Positions 15,372 to 25,312 of a DNA stretch of 64,000 nucleotides are shown here, piece by piece (positions within the stretch are counted from its first letter, which is position 1; each line of letters opens with the position of its first letter). A program made the position numbers and the translations under genes. The stretch comes from JAENVT01 sp963720775 (lineage in GTDB: Bacteria > Actinomycetota > Acidimicrobiia > Acidimicrobiales > Ilumatobacteraceae). The notes under the pieces are model-generated. The model was not told the DNA's origin and did not search any database. It saw only the letters and a list, made by a program, of their open reading frames with translations. Location: contig CAVRGR010000006.1 of the NCBI GenBank assembly GCA_963720775.1, positions 62,001 to 126,000 on the forward strand, in the 5' to 3' direction.

Positions 15372-17729
15372 CTATCGCCGGTACCAGCGCGCGGCTACAC
15401 GACTTCCGAGTTGGAGGAGCGGCCAGGCCGCGGCAATGAACGCAGCGCTGACTCCGTAGGCCCAAGCTTTGGTGAGCGGCAGGTCGAACATGTCGCGAGT
15501 CCAGGGCAAGATGAACGCGAGGGCGAAGCAGGCGACCATCGTGATCACCAGCGTGGCACGCAACCGGTTCACGGGGTGCGCCACCAGGTACAGGTTCATC
15601 AAGGCGACAGAGCCCGCAGCCAATACGGCGACCGTGCGTGCATGGTCGGCATCGATCGCCGTGTCGAGCTGCACGATGGCGAAGACGCTGATCGTGACGG
15701 CGGCGATGACCACGCCTGCAGGAACGGACCTGCCGAGGACGCGGCTGAGAAAACCCGGGCTGACCTTCTGGTCGTTGGGCTCGAGCGCCAGGAAGAACGC
15801 GGGTAGACCGATGGTGAACCAGCTGAGGATCGACAGGTGGATCGGTCGCAGGGGATAGGCGATAGCGAAGACGCCTGTCAGCACCGACAGGATCACCGAG
15901 TAGGTGGTCTTGGCGAGGAAGAGGCTGGCCACTCGTTCGATGTTGTTGATGACTCGACGGCCTTCGCTCACAACCGCCGGCATCGCCGCGAAGTTGGAGT
16001 CGAGCAAGACCAACTGGGCGACACTGCGCGTTGCCTCGCTTCCCGACGCCATCGCGATTCCGCAATCGGCGTCCTTGAGCGCCAATACGTCGTTCACCCC
16101 ATCGCCGGTCATGGCCACGATGTGGCCTCTGCCCTGCAACGCCTTCACCATCGACCGCTTCTGATGTGGTGTGACGCGGCCGAACACCGTGCCGTGTTCC
16201 ACCGCGTCGGCGAACTCCTCGGTGTCGTCGGGTGGCATCGTGGTGGCGTTGATGTTGTTCTGCCAGCCGGCGAGACCGGCACGGTGCGCTACGGCACCGA
16301 CGGTGACGTTGTTGTCGCCGCTGATCACCTTCACCGTGACGCCCTGATCGGCAAAGTACTTGAGCGTCGCCGGTGCATCGTGGCGCACGATGTCTTCCAG
16401 CAGCACCAACGCCATTGGCGTGCACGGAGGCAGCTGGGCGTCGGTGCCGTCGGTGAACGCGCCGTCCGACTCGACGAGCACCAGCACACGTTGACCCGAC
16501 GACGCGTGGTCCTCCACCTGCTGCCGTAGGTCACCCGCGTAATCGGATTTGAGCACGTTCTCGGGCGCCCCGAGCACCCAGCTGCCATGTCCATCGAACG
16601 TCATTGCGCTCCACTTGCGCGCTGACGAGAACGGCACTCGCCCGGTCACCGTCCACTTCGTCGGCTCGGTGTACGCCTTCTCCAACGCCCGAGACGTGGC
16701 GTTGGGATCGGGGTCGAGTTGGGCAAGCGCGGCGAGCACGGTGTCGACCGTGGCGCGATCGGAACCATCGAGCAAGACCACGTCGGCCAGCGCCAAAGAA
16801 CCCTCTGTGATGGTGCCCGTCTTGTCGACGCAGAGGGTGTCGACCCTGGCCAGCACCTCGATCGCTGGTAGCTCCTGCACGAGGCATCGCTGCTTGGCCA
16901 GTCGCGCCACGCCGACGGCGAAGGCGACGCTGGTGAGCAGCACCAATCCTTCCGGCACCATGCCCACCAGACCGGCCACCGTGCTGATGATCGATTCTCG
17001 CCAGCCGTCGTTGCGACGCAGGAACTGGCTGCTGGCCAGCAGCAGCCCGACGGGGAAGATGGTGTAGCCCACCCAGCCCACGATGCGGTTGACGTCGTTG
17101 CGCAACGGCGAGTTCACGAGTGTGAAGCGGCGGGCCTCTTCGGCGAGCTTGGCTGCGTAGTTGTCGGCACCGACCTTGGTAACCACGATTCGTCCGGTGC
17201 CGGCCACGACCACGCTTCCGCTCAGCACCTCGTCGCCCTCGGTGACCACCACCGGGTCGGCCTCACCCGTGAGAAGCGACTCGTCGATCTCGAGGTTCTC
17301 GTAGGTAAGCACCACTCCATCGGCCACAACCTGCGCGCCTGCGCGGAGCTCCACCACGTCGTCGAGGACCAACTCGTGCACTTGCAACTCGACGACCTGG
17401 CCATCGCGCACTGCGTGAGCCCTTGGAGCGCTGACCACGCGGAGCTGATCGAGCACTCGTTTGGCGCGCAGCTCCTGGATCACCCCGATGATGCTGTTGG
17501 CGACGATGACACCGCCGAACAGAGCATCTTTCGGCGAGCCGGCGACGATCACGAGTGCGGCCAGGATGCCGACGATGAGGTTGATCGGCGAGAACACGTT
17601 GCCGCGCAAGATCTCGCCCACGGTGCGAGTGGGGACCTGAGGCACCGCATTGCCCAGACCACGAGCGACGCGGTCCGCCACTTCGGTGCTGCTGAGCCCG
17701 GTGGCGGGATCAGGTCGGTGCTCGGTCAC
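15372..17729 (-). CDS. ctpE: P-type cation-transporting ATPase, CtpE-like
   Basis: 785-residue membrane pump resembling mycobacterial CtpE, which is linked to calcium uptake. Catalytic Asp302 lies in CVDKTGTI; actuator loop LLTGEADP, hinge MTGDGVNDVLALKDAD and the TM4 motif VPEGLVLL are intact. About ten membrane helices, with a six-helix C-terminal block. No N-terminal metal-binding CxxC and no TM CPC motif, arguing against a Cu/Zn pump. GTG start at 17729. Substrate by similarity only. Confidence 0.85.
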   Translation of the reverse strand: MTEHRPDPATGLSSTEVADRVARGLGNAVPQVPTRTVGEILRGNVFSPINLIVGILAALVIVAGSPKDALFGGVIVANSIIGVIQELRAKRVLDQLRVVSAPRAHAVRDGQVVELQVHELVLDDVVELRAGAQVVADGVVLTYENLEIDESLLTGEADPVVVTEGDEVLSGSVVVAGTGRIVVTKVGADNYAAKLAEEARRFTLVNSPLRNDVNRIVGWVGYTIFPVGLLLASSQFLRRNDGWRESIISTVAGLVGMVPEGLVLLTSVAFAVGVARLAKQRCLVQELPAIEVLARVDTLCVDKTGTITEGSLALADVVLLDGSDRATVDTVLAALAQLDPDPNATSRALEKAYTEPTKWTVTGRVPFSSARKWSAMTFDGHGSWVLGAPENVLKSDYAGDLRQQVEDHASSGQRVLVLVESDGAFTDGTDAQLPPCTPMALVLLEDIVRHDAPATLKYFADQGVTVKVISGDNNVTVGAVAHRAGLAGWQNNINATTMPPDDTEEFADAVEHGTVFGRVTPHQKRSMVKALQGRGHIVAMTGDGVNDVLALKDADCGIAMASGSEATRSVAQLVLLDSNFAAMPAVVSEGRRVINNIERVASLFLAKTTYSVILSVLTGVFAIAYPLRPIHLSILSWFTIGLPAFFLALEPNDQKVSPGFLSRVLGRSVPAGVVIAAVTISVFAIVQLDTAIDADHARTVAVLAAGSVALMNLYLVAHPVNRLRATLVITMVACFALAFILPWTRDMFDLPLTKAWAYGVSAAFIAAAWPLLQLGSRVAARWYRR

Positions 17730-17865
17730 GCGGAGACGTTAGCGGGAGGCTCTCGGTTGCCGATTGTGCTCTTGGCGGCTGAGCTGTCATGATGCTCGCG
17801 GACGGGGACGCGGGCGGGTTACTGGCAGTGCCGTCGACGTCGTGAGCGGGAGGGACGGGTCACGG

Positions 17866-20295
17866 ATGAGCATCCGACCTACGGTGGCGGCGAAGATTGG
17901 TGTTGCCGTGGTGATTCTCGGCATGAGCCCGATGGTGATCGGCACATCGCCCTTGCCTGTGGGTGCTGTCGGCAGCATCACGATCGACGGTCAGTACGCG
18001 TCCATCGGACCGATTGGTCAGTTCGGTTCGATTGATGTGACGGTGACTGGGCGCGGTGGTGTTCCGGCGTCTGGTGTTGGTGCGGTGGCGTTGAACGTGA
18101 CGGCGACGAATCCGACGGCGGGGAGCTTCTTGACGGTGTGGCCGACTGGTGTTGGTCGTCCGACGGCGTCGAGTTTGAACTTTCAGCCTGGGCAGACAGT
18201 GCCGAACATGGTGATCGTGCCGGTTGGGGCGAATGGTCAGGTGTCGATCTACAACAATGCCGGGGCGGTGGATGTGGTGGTCGACGTGCTCGGCTGGTTC
18301 CCCGTCGGGGGTGCCTACACGGGGTTGACGCCGGCGCGGTTGGTCGACACCCGCAGCGATGGGGTGTCGATCGATGGTTCGTATGTGAACACGGGTCAGA
18401 TCGGTCAGTTCGGTTCGATTGATGTGACGGTGACTGGGCGCGGTGGTGTTCCGGCGTCTGGTGTTGGTGCGGTGGCGTTGAACGTGACGGCGACGAATCC
18501 GACGGCGGGGAGCTTCTTGACGGTGTGGCCGACTGGTGTTGGTCGTCCGACGGCGTCGAGTTTGAACTTTCAGCCTGGGCAGACGGTGCCGAACATGGTG
18601 ATCGTGCCGGTTGGGGCGAATGGTCAGGTGTCGATCTACAACAATGCCGGGGCGGTGGATGTGGTGGTCGACGTGCTCGGCTGGTTCCCCGTCGGGGGTG
18701 CCTACACGGGGTTGACGCCGGCGCGGTTGGTCGACACCCGCAGCGATGGGGTGTCGATCGATGGTTCGTATGTGAACACGGGTCAGATCGGTCAGTTCGG
18801 TTCGATTGATGTGACGGTGACTGGGCGCGGTGGTGTTCCGGCGTCTGGTGTTGGTGCGGTGGCGTTGAACGTGACGGCGACGAATCCGACGGCGGGGAGC
18901 TTCTTGACGGTGTGGCCGACTGGTGTTGGTCGTCCGACGGCGTCGAGTTTGAACTTTCAGCCTGGGCAGACGGTGCCGAACATGGTGATCGTGCCGGTTG
19001 GGGCGAATGGTCAGGTGTCGATCTACAACAATGCCGGGGCGGTGGATGTGGTGGTCGACGTGCTCGGCTGGTTCCCCGTCGGGGGTGCCTACACGGGGTT
19101 GACGCCGGCGCGGTTGGTCGACACGCGCATCCCTGATCCGCTGCCCGTCTTCCCGATCGGCTCGACGCGTTCGCGATTGGTGGTGCGACCCACGTTGCAC
19201 CAGGTCGCCGGTACCGACCGGATCGCTGTGTGGGTGTGCGATGTCCCGGCGACCACGACGAACTTCCTGTACAGCTTCTACAACGATCCGGCGTCGACCT
19301 CGCTCGTGATCGACCCGTTGAAGGTCGCCTCGTGGGCGCAGCAAACCGTTGGGACTTACTTCGACCGCATCTCCGCCGGCCGCTACGAGCCGATCTTCGT
19401 CGGGCTCGGTCACATTGCCCTGAGCAACACCGATGGTCCGTCCGATTGCGTCGACAAGGCGCAGGCACTCACGCCGTCTCCGTTCACGGACGTGCTTGCC
19501 ACCGACACGTTCAGCTATGGCGGCGGGCAGGCTTCTCCCGGCGGCATCACGACGTCGGATCGGTTCAACTACGACATCCTCAAGGATCCGCCGTCGAAGA
19601 CGCAACGCTACGCCTGGGTCGGTGGCGGGGCAACCGGCGGTGCGTATCCGGATGCGCAAGTCGTCGCCCACGAGATCGGCCACACCTTGCACTGGCCGCA
19701 TTCGTTCTTCGGTCCGGGCGACGAGTACGACGACCCGACCGACGTGATGAGTCGGCTGCCGATCGACTCCCGGTGCAACTTCACCGAGAACGGGGTCGTC
19801 CATCCGTGCCTACCGAACAACACGCTGGCCTTCAATCGGTTCGCCGCGGGCTGGATCGACGACTCACAGGTGCGTGTGCACGACTCCGGATCCGAAACGG
19901 TCGTGCTCGACTCGGCCGGCAACGCCGGTTTGCAGATGGTCGCGGTGCCCTACCCCGGTGACAGTCGGGTGATGTTGACGCTCGAGACTCGACCCGATTC
20001 CGGTGCCGACGAGGACTTCCCGTACGGCGGGGTGGCCGCGTTCATCATCGACCAACGACCCAACGAGTGCTCTGCCGGCCCGTCGTATGGCGCGTGCATC
20101 AGCGTCTTTCGCCGTCAGGCACCCGCGATCGGTCTGCCGAACTCGTACACGCATCTCCTCGCGGTCGGCTCGACGACGGTGATCGACGGCGTCACCATCA
20201 ACGTGTCGGCCCAGGTGGGCGAGACGTTCACCGTGACAGTCAGCGGATCGTTCGCCGCACCGCCCAGCCTGCCACTCGGCTCCGGCGGCTACTGA
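17866..20295 (+). CDS. Secreted metzincin-like zinc protease with three beta-rich repeats
   Basis: 809 residues. Order: export signal (about 1-35, AAKIGVAVVILGMSPMVIG), three copies of a 129-residue domain (about 49-420; landmarks GVPASGVGAVALNVTATNPT, DVLGWFPVGGAYTGLTPARL), then a protease domain. Zinc motif HEIGHTLHWPH (602-612) fits HExxHxxxxxH, with His where metzincins usually have Gly, and a downstream DVMSR resembles a Met-turn. The same domain, singly, follows the subtilase at 1-2023. ATG 17866 is chosen at the signal peptide. The repeats probably attach the enzyme to the wall or a substrate. Confidence 0.85.
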   Translation: MSIRPTVAAKIGVAVVILGMSPMVIGTSPLPVGAVGSITIDGQYASIGPIGQFGSIDVTVTGRGGVPASGVGAVALNVTATNPTAGSFLTVWPTGVGRPTASSLNFQPGQTVPNMVIVPVGANGQVSIYNNAGAVDVVVDVLGWFPVGGAYTGLTPARLVDTRSDGVSIDGSYVNTGQIGQFGSIDVTVTGRGGVPASGVGAVALNVTATNPTAGSFLTVWPTGVGRPTASSLNFQPGQTVPNMVIVPVGANGQVSIYNNAGAVDVVVDVLGWFPVGGAYTGLTPARLVDTRSDGVSIDGSYVNTGQIGQFGSIDVTVTGRGGVPASGVGAVALNVTATNPTAGSFLTVWPTGVGRPTASSLNFQPGQTVPNMVIVPVGANGQVSIYNNAGAVDVVVDVLGWFPVGGAYTGLTPARLVDTRIPDPLPVFPIGSTRSRLVVRPTLHQVAGTDRIAVWVCDVPATTTNFLYSFYNDPASTSLVIDPLKVASWAQQTVGTYFDRISAGRYEPIFVGLGHIALSNTDGPSDCVDKAQALTPSPFTDVLATDTFSYGGGQASPGGITTSDRFNYDILKDPPSKTQRYAWVGGGATGGAYPDAQVVAHEIGHTLHWPHSFFGPGDEYDDPTDVMSRLPIDSRCNFTENGVVHPCLPNNTLAFNRFAAGWIDDSQVRVHDSGSETVVLDSAGNAGLQMVAVPYPGDSRVMLTLETRPDSGADEDFPYGGVAAFIIDQRPNECSAGPSYGACISVFRRQAPAIGLPNSYTHLLAVGSTTVIDGVTINVSAQVGETFTVTVSGSFAAPPSLPLGSGGY
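18012..19125 (+). repeat. Tandem 387-bp coding repeat, about 2.9 copies
   Basis: Copies begin near 18012, 18399 and 18786, period exactly 387 bp (129 codons). They are almost identical at DNA level, third positions included; one visible difference is cagaca versus cagacg near 18196. This indicates recent duplication or gene conversion and makes assembly collapse or expansion possible. Confidence 0.95.
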
Positions 20296-20339
20296 GCCGG
20301 CTCCAGTCTGGGTGCCACGAACCTCCGCCGTCCTCACTT

Positions 20340-20608
20340 GGGCTCCTCCAACCCTCGAAGGTGGCGCCCAGATGCTGAGCTGCTCGGCTCGAGCACGACG
20401 AACCGCCGCGCCGCACCGACCGCGACGGCCAGCTTGATCGACAGGATCACCTCGGTGCCGGCGGGAGCGGCGTGAAGCCGGAGACGTCGGCGAACGGAGC
20501 CGCGCCCCACACCCGATCGCTCAACCCACGGCCTTCGCTGAGTGCCCGCTGTCGGTCGCCGGTGAGATAGGCGTCGGTCCGGTCCGTGTTGGTGTCGCGC
20601 ATGGCCAT
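20340..20608 (-). pseudogene. Remnant of a class III adenylate/guanylate cyclase gene
   Basis: From ATG 20608 the minus strand reads YLTGDRQRALSEGRGLSDRV then a FADVSGFTPL segment, the start of a class III cyclase with its first metal Asp, and stops at 20447. In a neighbouring frame SIKLAVAVGAARRFVVLEP matches the later R-F-V-V-G-D-P strand of the same family. The stretch between them in a complete gene is missing. An internally deleted, frameshifted relic; the 20296-20737 gap holds nothing else I recognise. Confidence 0.6.
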
Positions 20609-20737
20609 TTACCTGGGACGATGAACACCACGCTGCCTCCCCGATGATGCGAGTCCGACCCTACCAGGGCCTCTTGATCCACACCGTGAGCGGGCCTAGC
20701 CTGCGCACCGCCCGTTCGTCGACAAAGGAGTCTCGCC

Positions 20738-22486
20738 ATGAAATCTCGCCGTGCTCGAACTGCGCCTGCGCTCTTGGCGTGCGTCGTAGTGGCCGGAGTC
20801 GCGCTCGTCCCGTCGTCGGCGAGCGCCGGCCGCCGTCGGCCGCTCGACGGTTACAAGCACCTCGTCGTGATCTACGAAGAGAACCACAGCTTCGACAACC
20901 TGTACGGGAATTGGGGCAAGGTCAACGGCCACGACGTGATCGGGTTGGGTGACGCGACTCCTGCGAACACAACCCAGGTCGACTCAACGGGTGCGGCGTA
21001 TCCATGTCTGCTGATGAGTGACGTCAACCTCATGTCTCCGCCGCTCTCGCCCGATTGCAGTTCCACGACATTTTCCTTTGGTGATGGCAAGCCGACGACG
21101 GCGTACCACTACGGCAACGGGCCGTTCAACATCGACCAGTTCATCGCCGCGACGGCTACAACGTGTCCGATCCCGACGGAACTGTTCAGCCACCCCTTCG
21201 GTGTGTTGAACGGCCAGGGCGCGCCCGGCGGGTGCACGCGTGATCTGGTCCATCGCTTCTATCAAGAGCAGTATCAGCTCAATGGCGGTCAGCAGAACCG
21301 GTACGTCACGGGTAGCGATTCGGCCGGCATGACGATGGGCTACTACGACACCACACAGTTGCCGATCTACAAGTATCTGCACTCGCGCAAGGCGCCCAAC
21401 TACGTCGTGCTCGATCAGTTCTTCCAAGCAGCGTTCGGTGGGTCGTTCCTCAACCATCAGTACCTGGTCGCGGCGGCCGCGCCTCCGTTCGCCGCTGGCT
21501 CCCATTCGGTGCTCGACGCCAACGGCTTTCCCAACAACAGCTATCCGCTGTACACACCCGCCACTGCGGTCGTCGATGGAGCCGACACCCAAGCGTGCGA
21601 CCTGCCGACGACGATCACCACCTTGGCGTGCGGCGACTACGCGGTCAACACCGTGCAGCCGCCGTATCAACCGACCAGTGCGTTCGGCGCCAAGATGCCT
21701 CTGGTCGACGACACGACGACCGATCTGACGATCGGTGATCGCTTGACCGACGCGCACGTCAGCTGGGCGTGGTACTCAGGTGGGTGGGACAACGCCAACG
21801 GCAACGTCGGCGGCCGCGGCTACACGAATGGGCCCGGCCCGACCTGCGCCGATCCCAACTCCACCCCTGCCGCGACCGACCTGGCGGGCAACGGCGGATA
21901 CCCGTACTGCCCCGATCTGTCGTTCCAGACCCACCATCAGCCGTTCAACTACTACGCCCGCTACGCACCGGGTCAGCCCGATCGAGCGCATCTGCAGGAC
22001 GAGCAGAACTTCATCCACGCCGCCAAAGTTGGCAAGTTGCCCTCGGTGAGCTTCGTCAAGCCGCTCGGCCACGAGAACGAGCATCCCGGCTATGCCAGCG
22101 AGCCGAACGGCAGCGATCATCTTGTCGACCTGATCAAGGCGATCGAGAGCGGTCCGCAGGCCAAGAGCACGCTGATCGTCGTGACCTACGACGAGTTCGG
22201 TGGGCAGTGGGACCACGTGTCGCCGCCAGGCATGGGTACCACCGAGGGTGTGCATGACCTGTTCGGGCCCGGCACGCGCGTTCCTGCACTGGTCATCGGC
22301 CGCGGCATCGACCGGTCCGGCGTGGATCACACGGTGTACGACACGACCTCGATCATGCGCACGATCGAAGCGCAGTGGCACCTGAAGCCCGTCGCCACCA
22401 GAGACGCCGCGGTCAACGATCTCGGCAATGCCGTGAACCAGCATGGCCGCGATGACCACGACGACGGTCATGGAGGTCACCACTGA
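20738..22486 (+). CDS. Secreted phosphoesterase (phospholipase C / acid phosphatase-like)
   Basis: 582 residues of the alkaline-phosphatase-superfamily phosphoesterase family. Signal peptide 1-31 (ALLACVVVAGVALVPSSASA). Metal and nucleophile region IYEENHSFDNLYG (about 43-55) corresponds to the E-N-x-S-F-D motif; C-terminal metal region TYDEFGGQWDHVSPP. A His/Asp-rich tail follows (DDHDDGHGGHH). AAAGGAG lies well placed before ATG 20738. Likely releases phosphate from phosphomonoesters or phospholipids outside the cell. Confidence 0.88.
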   Translation: MKSRRARTAPALLACVVVAGVALVPSSASAGRRRPLDGYKHLVVIYEENHSFDNLYGNWGKVNGHDVIGLGDATPANTTQVDSTGAAYPCLLMSDVNLMSPPLSPDCSSTTFSFGDGKPTTAYHYGNGPFNIDQFIAATATTCPIPTELFSHPFGVLNGQGAPGGCTRDLVHRFYQEQYQLNGGQQNRYVTGSDSAGMTMGYYDTTQLPIYKYLHSRKAPNYVVLDQFFQAAFGGSFLNHQYLVAAAAPPFAAGSHSVLDANGFPNNSYPLYTPATAVVDGADTQACDLPTTITTLACGDYAVNTVQPPYQPTSAFGAKMPLVDDTTTDLTIGDRLTDAHVSWAWYSGGWDNANGNVGGRGYTNGPGPTCADPNSTPAATDLAGNGGYPYCPDLSFQTHHQPFNYYARYAPGQPDRAHLQDEQNFIHAAKVGKLPSVSFVKPLGHENEHPGYASEPNGSDHLVDLIKAIESGPQAKSTLIVVTYDEFGGQWDHVSPPGMGTTEGVHDLFGPGTRVPALVIGRGIDRSGVDHTVYDTTSIMRTIEAQWHLKPVATRDAAVNDLGNAVNQHGRDDHDDGHGGHH

Positions 22487-22598
22487 CACCACAGTTCGGC
22501 CCCTGCCGCCGGACCAACGTCGCTTTGCACGACGCTCACGCCTCCGACCGTCAGTTTGTGGCCGTCGCTCGACGGTCGGGGGTGTAGACATCATTGAC

Positions 22599-23333
22599 GT
22601 GAAGACAACGACACAACATGCGGCCGACCGCACTGCGACTGTTCTCGGGCCCGTGCTGGCCGTTGCGGTGGCGTGGGCCACGGCCACGGTGCGCAGCGAC
22701 ATGAGCATTGCCAACGCCGCGCTGGCCCTCGCCTTCGTGTGCGTGGCTGCGGCGCTCGTCAGCCCGATCGCCGGGTTCCTGACGTCGGCAATCGCCACGC
22801 TCGCGTTGAACTACTTCCACACCACGCCCGTCCATTCGCTTCGAATGACGCAAGGGGATGAGATCGTCACGGTGGTCCTGCTGGTGTTGCTGGGCTCATC
22901 GGTCAGCATCGCTACGACGATGAGAGTCCGCGCCAAGGTCGCGGGCCATCGAAGTGATGAATCGCTCGCCGCGACCCGCGAGCTGCAGGAGCTGTTGTTG
23001 CACGGCGGCGCACTCCCGGCCGTGTGGCTCACGGCGGTGCAGTCAGTCTGTGTCCAGGCGGGTTCCATCGATGTGTCGCTGCTCGCCGCGGCGCCGAGCG
23101 AAGTGCCGATCATCAGCCACCGTCTTCCATCGGGCACAGGTTCGGATGTTGACGCGGTGGTCATTCCGGAGACCGGCGCGGCCCTGTTGCTCCCCAACGG
23201 CCGGGGTGCCTTGCTCCTCAGGCCGCAGGCGGGCCTGGGAGCGATCACGGCCGCGCGGACGATGTTGCTCCAGTTCGGGGACCAGCTGGCGGCGGCGCTG
23301 GCCCACGCAGACCAGAAGCGATCAGCGGCGTAG
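22599..23333 (+). CDS. DUF4118 membrane protein (KdpD-like transmembrane domain)
   Basis: 244 residues. An N-terminal block of helices (VLGPVLAVAVAWATATV, NAALALAFVCVAAALVSPIA, EIVTVVLLVLLGSSVSIAT) with ALNYFHTTP between them is the DUF4118 domain seen in KdpD potassium sensors. The C-terminal 120 residues look GAF-like, and no kinase core is present. It ends 11 bp before kup, so a role in sensing or tuning potassium uptake is inferred. Start uncertain: GTG 22599 chosen, an ATG at 22698 would remove the first helix. Confidence 0.75.
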   Translation: MKTTTQHAADRTATVLGPVLAVAVAWATATVRSDMSIANAALALAFVCVAAALVSPIAGFLTSAIATLALNYFHTTPVHSLRMTQGDEIVTVVLLVLLGSSVSIATTMRVRAKVAGHRSDESLAATRELQELLLHGGALPAVWLTAVQSVCVQAGSIDVSLLAAAPSEVPIISHRLPSGTGSDVDAVVIPETGAALLLPNGRGALLLRPQAGLGAITAARTMLLQFGDQLAAALAHADQKRSAA

Positions 23334-23344
23334 AGCACCGCGAC

Positions 23345-25312
23345 ATGGCGTCCGACCAAACAGCAGACAAGACCGTCACGCCGGAGCGGATCGTTGCGGC
23401 TGCCAACGCGGCCGCGCTCGCCAAGGAGCGTGTGCCTCGCCACCACGCGGAACGCGGCAAGGCGGGAGCGACGGCGCTCGCGCTCGGGGCACTGGGTGTG
23501 GTCTACGGCGACATCGGCACGAGTCCGCTCTACGCACTGAAGGAAGCGTTCACCGAGAAGTCGCACCAGCTCACGGTCGACGAGATCAACGTCTACGGGG
23601 TGTGTTCGTTGGCCTTCTGGTCGCTCGTCATCATCATCTCGATCAAGTACCTGATGCTCGTCATGCGAGCCGACAACAACGGTGAGGGTGGAATCTTGGC
23701 GCTCACTGCGCTGGTGATGCCGAAGCGGGGGCGCACGGTCGCCAAGGCGGGCATCCTCGTCTCGTTGGGTGTGTTCGGCACGTCGTTGCTGTACGGCGAC
23801 GGCATCATCACCCCGGCGATCTCGGTGCTCAGCGCGGTCGAGGGCTTGGAAGAGGTGTCCACGTCGTTCGAGCGCTGGGTGATCCCGATCGCGATCGTCA
23901 TCCTCATCGGTCTGTTCGGGGTACAGCGGCGAGGGACCGGCGCGGTGGGGAGAGTCTTCGGGCCGGTGATGATGCTCTGGTTCGCCACGATCGCAGTGCT
24001 CGGCCTGTGGCACATCTCCGATTCGCCGGGGATCATCAAGTCGGTCAACCCGTACTACGCGATCCAATTCTTCGGCCACGAGAGCACGAAGGCCTTCTTG
24101 TCGCTCGGTTCGATCTTCCTGGTTGTCACCGGTGGTGAAGCGCTCTACGCCGACATGGGCCACTTTGGCCGGCGACCGATCGTGCTCGGGTGGTACGGGA
24201 TGGTTCTGCCGTCGCTCCTGCTGAACTACTGGGGGCAGGGGGCGTTCCTGATCGGGCACCCCGAGGACGTCCACAGCGTGTTCTTCCGAATGATCCCCGA
24301 GCCGCTGCTGCTACCGGTGGTGATCCTCGCCACGTGCGCCACGGTCATCGCGTCCCAGGCCCTCATCTCCGGCGTGTTCTCGCTCACCGCCCAGGCGGTG
24401 AAGCTTGACTACCTACCGCGCATCAAGATCCTCCACACCTCGCAATCGCAGGAGGGACAGATCTACGTACCGCTGGTCAACTGGCTGTTGATGGCCGCGT
24501 GTGTCGGGCTGGTGCTCGGCTTCCGCTCGTCGAGCAACCTTGCGGCTGCGTACGGCATCGCGGTCACGATGACCATGGCCATCACCACCCTGATCTTCTT
24601 CCGAGTCCTCACCGACCGGTGGGGGTGGCCGCGGCAGAGGTCGTTCCTGGTGTGTGCGCCGCTGTTCACGATCGAGTTGGGCTTTCTCGGCGCCAACACC
24701 GTGAAGATCCCGCACGGTGGCTGGTTCGCGCTCACCATCGGCGCGATCCTGATGATTCAGATGCAGACGTGGCGTACCGGTCGAGCACTGGTGGCCAAGC
24801 GCATCCAGCGGGGGGAACGACCGCTCCAGGAAGTGCTCGATGAGTCGAACCCTGAGCGCGTGCCGGGCACCGCAGTCTTCATGTTCAAAGATCTCGGCAA
24901 GGCCCCACCGGCGTTGGTGAACAACCTGCGCCACAACAAGGTGCTTCACAAGACAACACTGATCGTGTCCGTCGAGACAGCGGACACGCCGCGCGTACCG
25001 ACGGACGAACGGGCCACCGTCACCCGTGTGGAGCCAGGCGTGTTCGAGGTTCAGCTCGAGTTCGGCTTCATGGACGCACCCGATGTGCCGGCGGCACTCG
25101 CCGCGATCGACCACCGAGGCCTCGTGTTCGATCCCGACGACGTCACCTACTTCATCGGACACGAATCCATCATCGCCGGAAAGGCACCAGGTATGAATCC
25201 GGTCGCCGAGCATCTGTTCGTGTGGTTGAACCGTGGTGCGGATAGCGCCAGCCGCTTCTTCAGCCTGCCCTACGAGCGCGTGTTCGAGGTGGGTTCACGC
25301 GTCGAGATCTGA
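23345..25312 (+). CDS. kup: Kup-type potassium uptake permease
   Basis: 655 residues, normal for Kup/HAK. Signature ALGVVYGDIGTSPLYALKE, then GEGGILALTAL and about 12 membrane helices over the first 450 residues, with a cytosolic C-terminal domain. It takes up K+ with protons. The N-terminus carries about 40 extra polar residues before the first helix. It follows the DUF4118 gene at 11 bp, so the pair is an operon. Confidence 0.95.
   Translation: MASDQTADKTVTPERIVAAANAAALAKERVPRHHAERGKAGATALALGALGVVYGDIGTSPLYALKEAFTEKSHQLTVDEINVYGVCSLAFWSLVIIISIKYLMLVMRADNNGEGGILALTALVMPKRGRTVAKAGILVSLGVFGTSLLYGDGIITPAISVLSAVEGLEEVSTSFERWVIPIAIVILIGLFGVQRRGTGAVGRVFGPVMMLWFATIAVLGLWHISDSPGIIKSVNPYYAIQFFGHESTKAFLSLGSIFLVVTGGEALYADMGHFGRRPIVLGWYGMVLPSLLLNYWGQGAFLIGHPEDVHSVFFRMIPEPLLLPVVILATCATVIASQALISGVFSLTAQAVKLDYLPRIKILHTSQSQEGQIYVPLVNWLLMAACVGLVLGFRSSSNLAAAYGIAVTMTMAITTLIFFRVLTDRWGWPRQRSFLVCAPLFTIELGFLGANTVKIPHGGWFALTIGAILMIQMQTWRTGRALVAKRIQRGERPLQEVLDESNPERVPGTAVFMFKDLGKAPPALVNNLRHNKVLHKTTLIVSVETADTPRVPTDERATVTRVEPGVFEVQLEFGFMDAPDVPAALAAIDHRGLVFDPDDVTYFIGHESIIAGKAPGMNPVAEHLFVWLNRGADSASRFFSLPYERVFEVGSRVEI

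Noticed and set aside
14296..16425. 709-residue minus-strand ORF
   Set aside because: Arg/Ala-rich out-of-frame reading across the P-type ATPase and hypothetical gene; only its last part is the true SDR N-terminus.
18012..19125. CRISPR array
   Set aside because: Units are 387 bp, contiguous and coding, with no spacers. No CRISPR or cas gene was seen in the window.
17860..19803. 647-residue minus-strand ORF with strong periodicity
   Set aside because: It is the complement of the 387-bp repeats in the metzincin gene; low-complexity Arg/His/Pro composition and no plausible fold.
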